Position numbers and translations under genes: made by a program. 55,171 bases of DNA from Chthoniobacteraceae bacterium. Its GTDB lineage: Bacteria > Verrucomicrobiota > Verrucomicrobiia > Chthoniobacterales > Chthoniobacteraceae. The first letter of the stretch is position 1. The number at the start of each line of letters is the position of its first letter. The DNA lies in the NCBI GenBank assembly GCA_947471505.1, contig CANIWM010000036.1:1-55171 (forward strand). The letters are read 5' to 3'. The notes below the pieces were generated by a model that was given only the letters and a program-made list of their open reading frames with translations, made no database searches and had not been told where the DNA came from. Of this stretch, positions 53,101 through 55,171 are shown one piece after another.

Positions 53101-54033
53101 GATGTGAAAGAACGGCGTCTCCGTCGTCTGGGAATGCGGACGGTCGAGGCTCGCCGGGATTGTCTCGTAGCGCAGGGCCAGCGCCGTTTTGATCAGCCCG
53201 GCGATGCCTGCCGCTGCGCCGACGTTCCCGAGATTTGTCTTCACCGAGCCCAGCGCGCAGAAGTTTTTCTCCGCTGTGGTGGTGCGGAAAGCGCGAGTGA
53301 GCGCGTCCAGCTCCGCCGCATCCGCCTCGATAAAAGTGACGCTCTCCGCGGAGATGCCCGCGAGCGTGTGCGCGGCGGCGATGACCTCTGCGTGGCTGCT
53401 CGCGCTCGGCGTCGCTCCGTCGTGATTCAGCGTCGCCGCCTGGATCACCGCGTAGATGAAGTCCCCCGTTTCCACAGCATCCGAAAGCCGCTTGAGCGCC
53501 ACGACGCCGACGCCGCCTGCCGCCTGCGGGAAGACAATCGAAGCCCCGCCCGCCAGCGCCATATCGCAGCCGTAGCAGCGGAGGCTCTGCACCGCTTGGC
53601 ACACCGCGGCCAGCGAAGTGGAGCACGCCGTCTGCACCGTCACTGCCGGGCCTCGGAGATTCAGCCGCGCCGCCACACGCGAGGCGAACTCGTCTGCATC
53701 GTTCCCATTTTCCACCGGATAAGTCCTGCGGCTGCACCCGCCGAAGACGCCGATGGCTCCCGCGAATTTCGCCGGGTCGCACGCCGCATCCTCCAGCGCC
53801 GCCCAACATTCTTCGAGGAAGACGCGGTGCTGCGGGTCCATCGCCTCCGCATCGCCCGGCGAGATGCCGAAGAACTCCGCGTCGAACCACTCCGGTTTCT
53901 CCAGCAGCTCGCGCCGCGAATCCTCGCCCGCCAAAAGATTGCGCCAAAAGTCCGCGACACTCCGCGCCCCCGGAAAGCGGCCTGCCAATCCTATCATTGC
54001 GATCCCTTCAAGGGACGGTTGGGCGTGAGTCAT
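50155..54033 (-). CDS. PKS-like megasynthase KS-AT-(aminotransferase remnant)-TE, catalytically degenerate
   Basis: A 1292-aa protein starting at ATG 54033, which heads the KS domain; upstream in-frame sequence belongs to a palindromic element. KS (~8-345) has Cys137 in TACSTS and ends in GTNAHIVLEEPP, but at ~340 residues is clearly shorter than the usual ~425. AT (~435-740) has FPGHGAQ and Ser536 in GHSSGEY. Residues ~800-975 keep only the two ends of a class III aminotransferase (YPIVAERS..RVWDIDGNEYIDF and RGVFVWHSRPNTLNVGHTDD). TE (~1022-1290) has Ser1100 in GESTGG and His1264 in PGDHITY. Missing catalytic elements are listed in the findings. No acyl/peptidyl carrier domain is visible. 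First gene of the twelve-gene operon. An active ancestor would have made an amino-acyl or beta-amino fatty chain. Confidence 0.85.
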   Translation of the reverse strand: MTHAQPSLEGIAMIGLAGRFPGARSVADFWRNLLAGEDSRRELLEKPEWFDAEFFGISPGDAEAMDPQHRVFLEECWAALEDAACDPAKFAGAIGVFGGCSRRTYPVENGNDADEFASRVAARLNLRGPAVTVQTACSTSLAAVCQAVQSLRCYGCDMALAGGASIVFPQAAGGVGVVALKRLSDAVETGDFIYAVIQAATLNHDGATPSASSHAEVIAAAHTLAGISAESVTFIEADAAELDALTRAFRTTTAEKNFCALGSVKTNLGNVGAAAGIAGLIKTALALRYETIPASLDRPHSQTTETPFFHIGHRMEWPTGETPRRAGVCSFGIGGTNAHIVLEEPPRRIAAETGRAENLLILSGKSESTLAQRASDLADWIEARPEFSLADIAHTLVAGRRHFEHRRAVVCPTRELAIAALRELDPKRTIAGKAEAKRVAFLFPGHGAQFVGMGAELYEYEPVFRDTLDEVCAVLQPHVGRNLRALIHPADEDREEAARVLGEARYSEPAIFAVSLALARFWMSLGIQPAALLGHSSGEYAAAALAGVFSLEDAAMLVATHARLMHEQPPGCMISVSLPESEVTPLLGQRLSIAALNSPSATVISGTEEAVASLEARLAANGVACKRLETSRAFQSELCDPVIEPLTAAIRQLACNAPAIPMFSCITGESLTAKQTTDPHYWATHARETVRFSSAIKTLLHEPDMIFIECGPGHMLSQLTRQQDPARIAATSLRESASDIRTIYIGLSHLWSSGRDIQWEALHSGEARSRVPLPTYPFERRRFWPTPKGSALPPPLTAFQREHLDALAARYTRLTAESKRFAAENRDFLAAENCCAEWQSLAYPIVAERSHSKRVWDIDGNEYIDFTRGQGLIRGVSATLDSEPAQAPDLSERASALVARMNTHLPECWKAESSQFSMQLPAGFPHAALLIFHMRMRGVFVWHSRPNTLNVGHTDDDIARLAEAFDESVRALIQFLPGKAQPTAALAIRQSPAPSAKEEPADAPTSASPLGKFLIQIQTGSTQLPPLFLIPGGWGGEIEFREYAEIVRHLGPELPIYGLKARGAGTADPPHMTVLEMAADYIHEIRALWPHGPYRIVGESTGGICAYEIARQLREAGELVDFLALLNTRPPSRDNLRDHLHQQLLKESETQQTGSFIDRFRHHMDAIKGYTLGKKVRYLTGKASTRTRRRSADHRSGYEPAPEQEQHPRGQKDYPITMYKHRLRTHKGKLTLLVDETTHSEGGKLGWEKSHPGELELHTLPGDHITYIREHAGTAAAKVREILDRLSLAQKP

Positions 54034-54118
54034 CTGCCTGCCGGGGAAAGCTGCCTCCGTGCCAAGCGGCGGGGACGCGGTGTGATTAAGAGTGGAATGG
54101 ATTGAGTCGCGACAGCGA

Positions 54119-54259
54119 CAAGGAGCGGCGACATTCCTGTCGCTGTCCTGAAAGCGCGAAGCGCCCAATTTCGAGCACCGTACAGCTACCGAGAGCCGTG
54201 GGAAACTGATTGGGCGCTTCGCGCTGTGGTTACAGCGACAGGAATGTCGCCGCTCCTTG
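54119..54259. repeat. Palindromic element with 51-bp arms
   Basis: Left arm 54119-54169 and right arm 54209-54259 are inverted copies, the same except for one 6-bp block (CCTGAA against AACCAC). The central loop is 39 nt. Extra short hairpins are nested inside (GACAGCGACA/TGTCGCTGTC from 54111). It sits just upstream of the PKS-like gene, in its promoter region, so it may have changed expression of the operon. Confidence 0.75.
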
Positions 54260-54308
54260 TGCGCTTCATACCCTGCGGGACGATGGTTGCCCGCTTCGCC
54301 TTGAGCCC

Positions 54309-54340
54309 AAAAAAGGCCGTCCGGGTGTCCCGGACGGCCT
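54309..54340 (-). terminator. Rho-independent terminator after the PEP-CTERM gene
   Basis: On the minus strand a perfect 12-bp stem (AGGCCGTCCGGG/CCCGGACGGCCT) with a 3-nt loop is followed by six T residues. It is placed ~40 bp after the stop of the LamG/PEP-CTERM frame, so it ends that transcript before the PKS operon. Confidence 0.85.
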
Positions 54341-54377
54341 GTTCTTTGGTCAACCTTTGCGCGGTTTTTCTACCGAC

Positions 54378-55028
54378 CTACGCTCGCCGACGGCGAATGC
54401 CGAGCATCGTCGCGATCCCGCCCAGAAGGAGCGCGGCGCTGCCGGGTTCGGGGACTTGGAGCGCGCTGAGGACGTTTGCCGTGGACTCGCCTGAAGTGAA
54501 AGTCACCACCCGAGCCTCGTCGATTCCGCCGTCGAAATAGACCGCCCCGCCCGGCGCGACCGACATGTGTGGGCCGTCGTTCACGGGAACGCCTCCGTAA
54601 GTGCCTTGCGATGCGCCGTTGATGTAAAACGTGCTAGTTCCCTCGCTGCGAATCAATGCCAGATGCACCCAAGTGTCTGCGGTGAACGAGCCGGTCACGC
54701 CGCTGTCGGGTCCGATCCATCCCACGTTATGCGCCGAGGCAGCCCAGCCATTGGGGGCGAGGTGGAGTTTGAATGAGCCGCTTGAGCCGCCGAGGGTGAA
54801 AATATCGCCCTGGTCGCCAAGGCTCGACGCTTTGGCATAGACGCCAAATGCAAAGTTATCCGTCGCGAGACCGTTAAAGAGGCCGCCGGAGTACCATCCC
54901 TCGTTCCCCGGACCAGCCGTGCTGAGGTAAGCGGTCGAGCCTGGGGCAATCGCCCCACCGCTCACGACCGTGGTGGTTGCCCCACTGATTTCGTTGATGA
55001 AGTTTCTCATGTTGCCGGAGCTATCAAC
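54378..55028 (-). pseudogene. LamG-like PEP-CTERM protein, 5' end cut off by an inverted-repeat element
   Basis: The 210-aa frame from the ATG at 55010 contains most of a concanavalin/LamG-like domain (FTADTWVHLALIRSEGTSTF; GGIDEARVV) and a PEP-CTERM sorting tail: VPEPGSAALLLGG, a hydrophobic helix, then IRRRRA. There is no signal peptide, which PEP-CTERM proteins need. Reading upstream in frame gives VDSSGN before the ATG, which is the usual lead-in of a LamG domain, and then a TAG that lies inside the terminal inverted repeat at 55029. So the true N-terminus is on the other side of that element, outside the window. Confidence 0.75.
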
Positions 55029-55171
55029 CTAAAAACGGCAGTTGAACGGATTTTCAGAGAAAAATGAGCCTTGGACGGGTGAGTGATTTTCAACTGCTCC
55101 GCAGTTGGCAATTTCCAGAGTAAAATACCCTATTTTTCGGCCTCAAAAACGGGGTCAACTGCCGTTTTTAG
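55029..55171. mobile_element. MITE-like element with 17-bp perfect terminal inverted repeats
   Basis: CTAAAAACGGCAGTTGA (55029-55045) and TCAACTGCCGTTTTTAG (55155-55171) are perfect inverted copies. Inside is a second short dyad, CAACTG-CTCC-GCAGTTG, that repeats part of the terminal motif. No coding capacity. The right arm ends at the last base of the window, so the element may extend further. It interrupts the LamG/PEP-CTERM gene. Confidence 0.65.

Noticed and set aside
51175-54105. 976-codon open frame on the plus strand, opposite the PKS-like gene
   Set aside because: It is the antisense shadow of a GC-rich coding frame. Its product is Arg/Gly/Glu-rich with no domain, while the minus strand encodes clear KS, AT and TE motifs.
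54034-54168. A 45-residue N-terminal extension of the PKS-like protein
   Set aside because: It is encoded by the palindromic element, mirrors an open frame on the opposite arm, and precedes the standard KS start.

Overview
The window reads like a GC-rich chromosome fragment from a Verrucomicrobiota bacterium of the Chthoniobacter/Spartobacteria type (an inference from gene content, not from a marker gene). The clues are a DUF1552 twin-arginine protein, two formylglycine sulfatases, a five-haem membrane-periplasm cytochrome, a sialate O-acetylesterase, a pectate lyase fused to autotransporter-associated beta-strand repeats, a PEP-CTERM protein, and many start codons without a clear Shine-Dalgarno sequence.

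Layout. 1-12.5 kb: end of a LysR regulator, then trpF with a holin-like membrane gene, and a series of exported hydrolases (DUF1552, isochorismatase-like, two alpha/beta hydrolase proteins, CAP-domain protein, sialate O-acetylesterase) with an SDR and an acyltransferase. 12.6-15.6 kb: a zinc-type ABC uptake operon carrying one extra small membrane-anchored protein. 15.7-17.7 kb: an AT-richer island of small secreted or unknown genes, followed by a hairpin element and an unusual array of about 41-bp repeats. 17.7-27.0 kb: an unknown 323-aa protein, a giant pectate-lyase/beta-repeat protein, a duplicated small membrane gene that has given its 3' flank to a lipoprotein gene, and an exported FAD oxidoreductase. 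27.2-36.5 kb: guaA, a PAS-LuxR regulator, nagB, a multihaem cytochrome and two sulfatases. 36.7-38.3 kb: debris of a type I restriction-modification locus (hsdM, hsdS and hsdR fragments around an intact small winged-helix gene).

38.3-54.0 kb is the most interesting part: twelve genes on the minus strand, nearly all overlapping by 4 bases or abutting. They run PKS-like megasynthase, Sfp-type phosphopantetheinyl transferase, Wzm-like ABC permease, Wzt-like ATPase, acyltransferase, GT2, a second Wzt-like ATPase, GT2, a further glycosyltransferase, GT4, asparagine synthase, GT2. This looks like an ABC-exported, amidated and acylated surface glycan pathway joined to a polyketide-type protein. The megasynthase is an intact 1292-aa frame, yet every recognisable domain lacks a catalytic element: KS without both histidines, AT with His to Gln, TE with Asp to Asn, an aminotransferase domain reduced to its two ends, and no recognisable carrier domain.

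The right edge (54.1-55.2 kb) carries a 51-bp-armed palindromic element, a clear terminator, and a PEP-CTERM/LamG gene cut exactly at the terminal inverted repeat of a small element that ends at the window edge.
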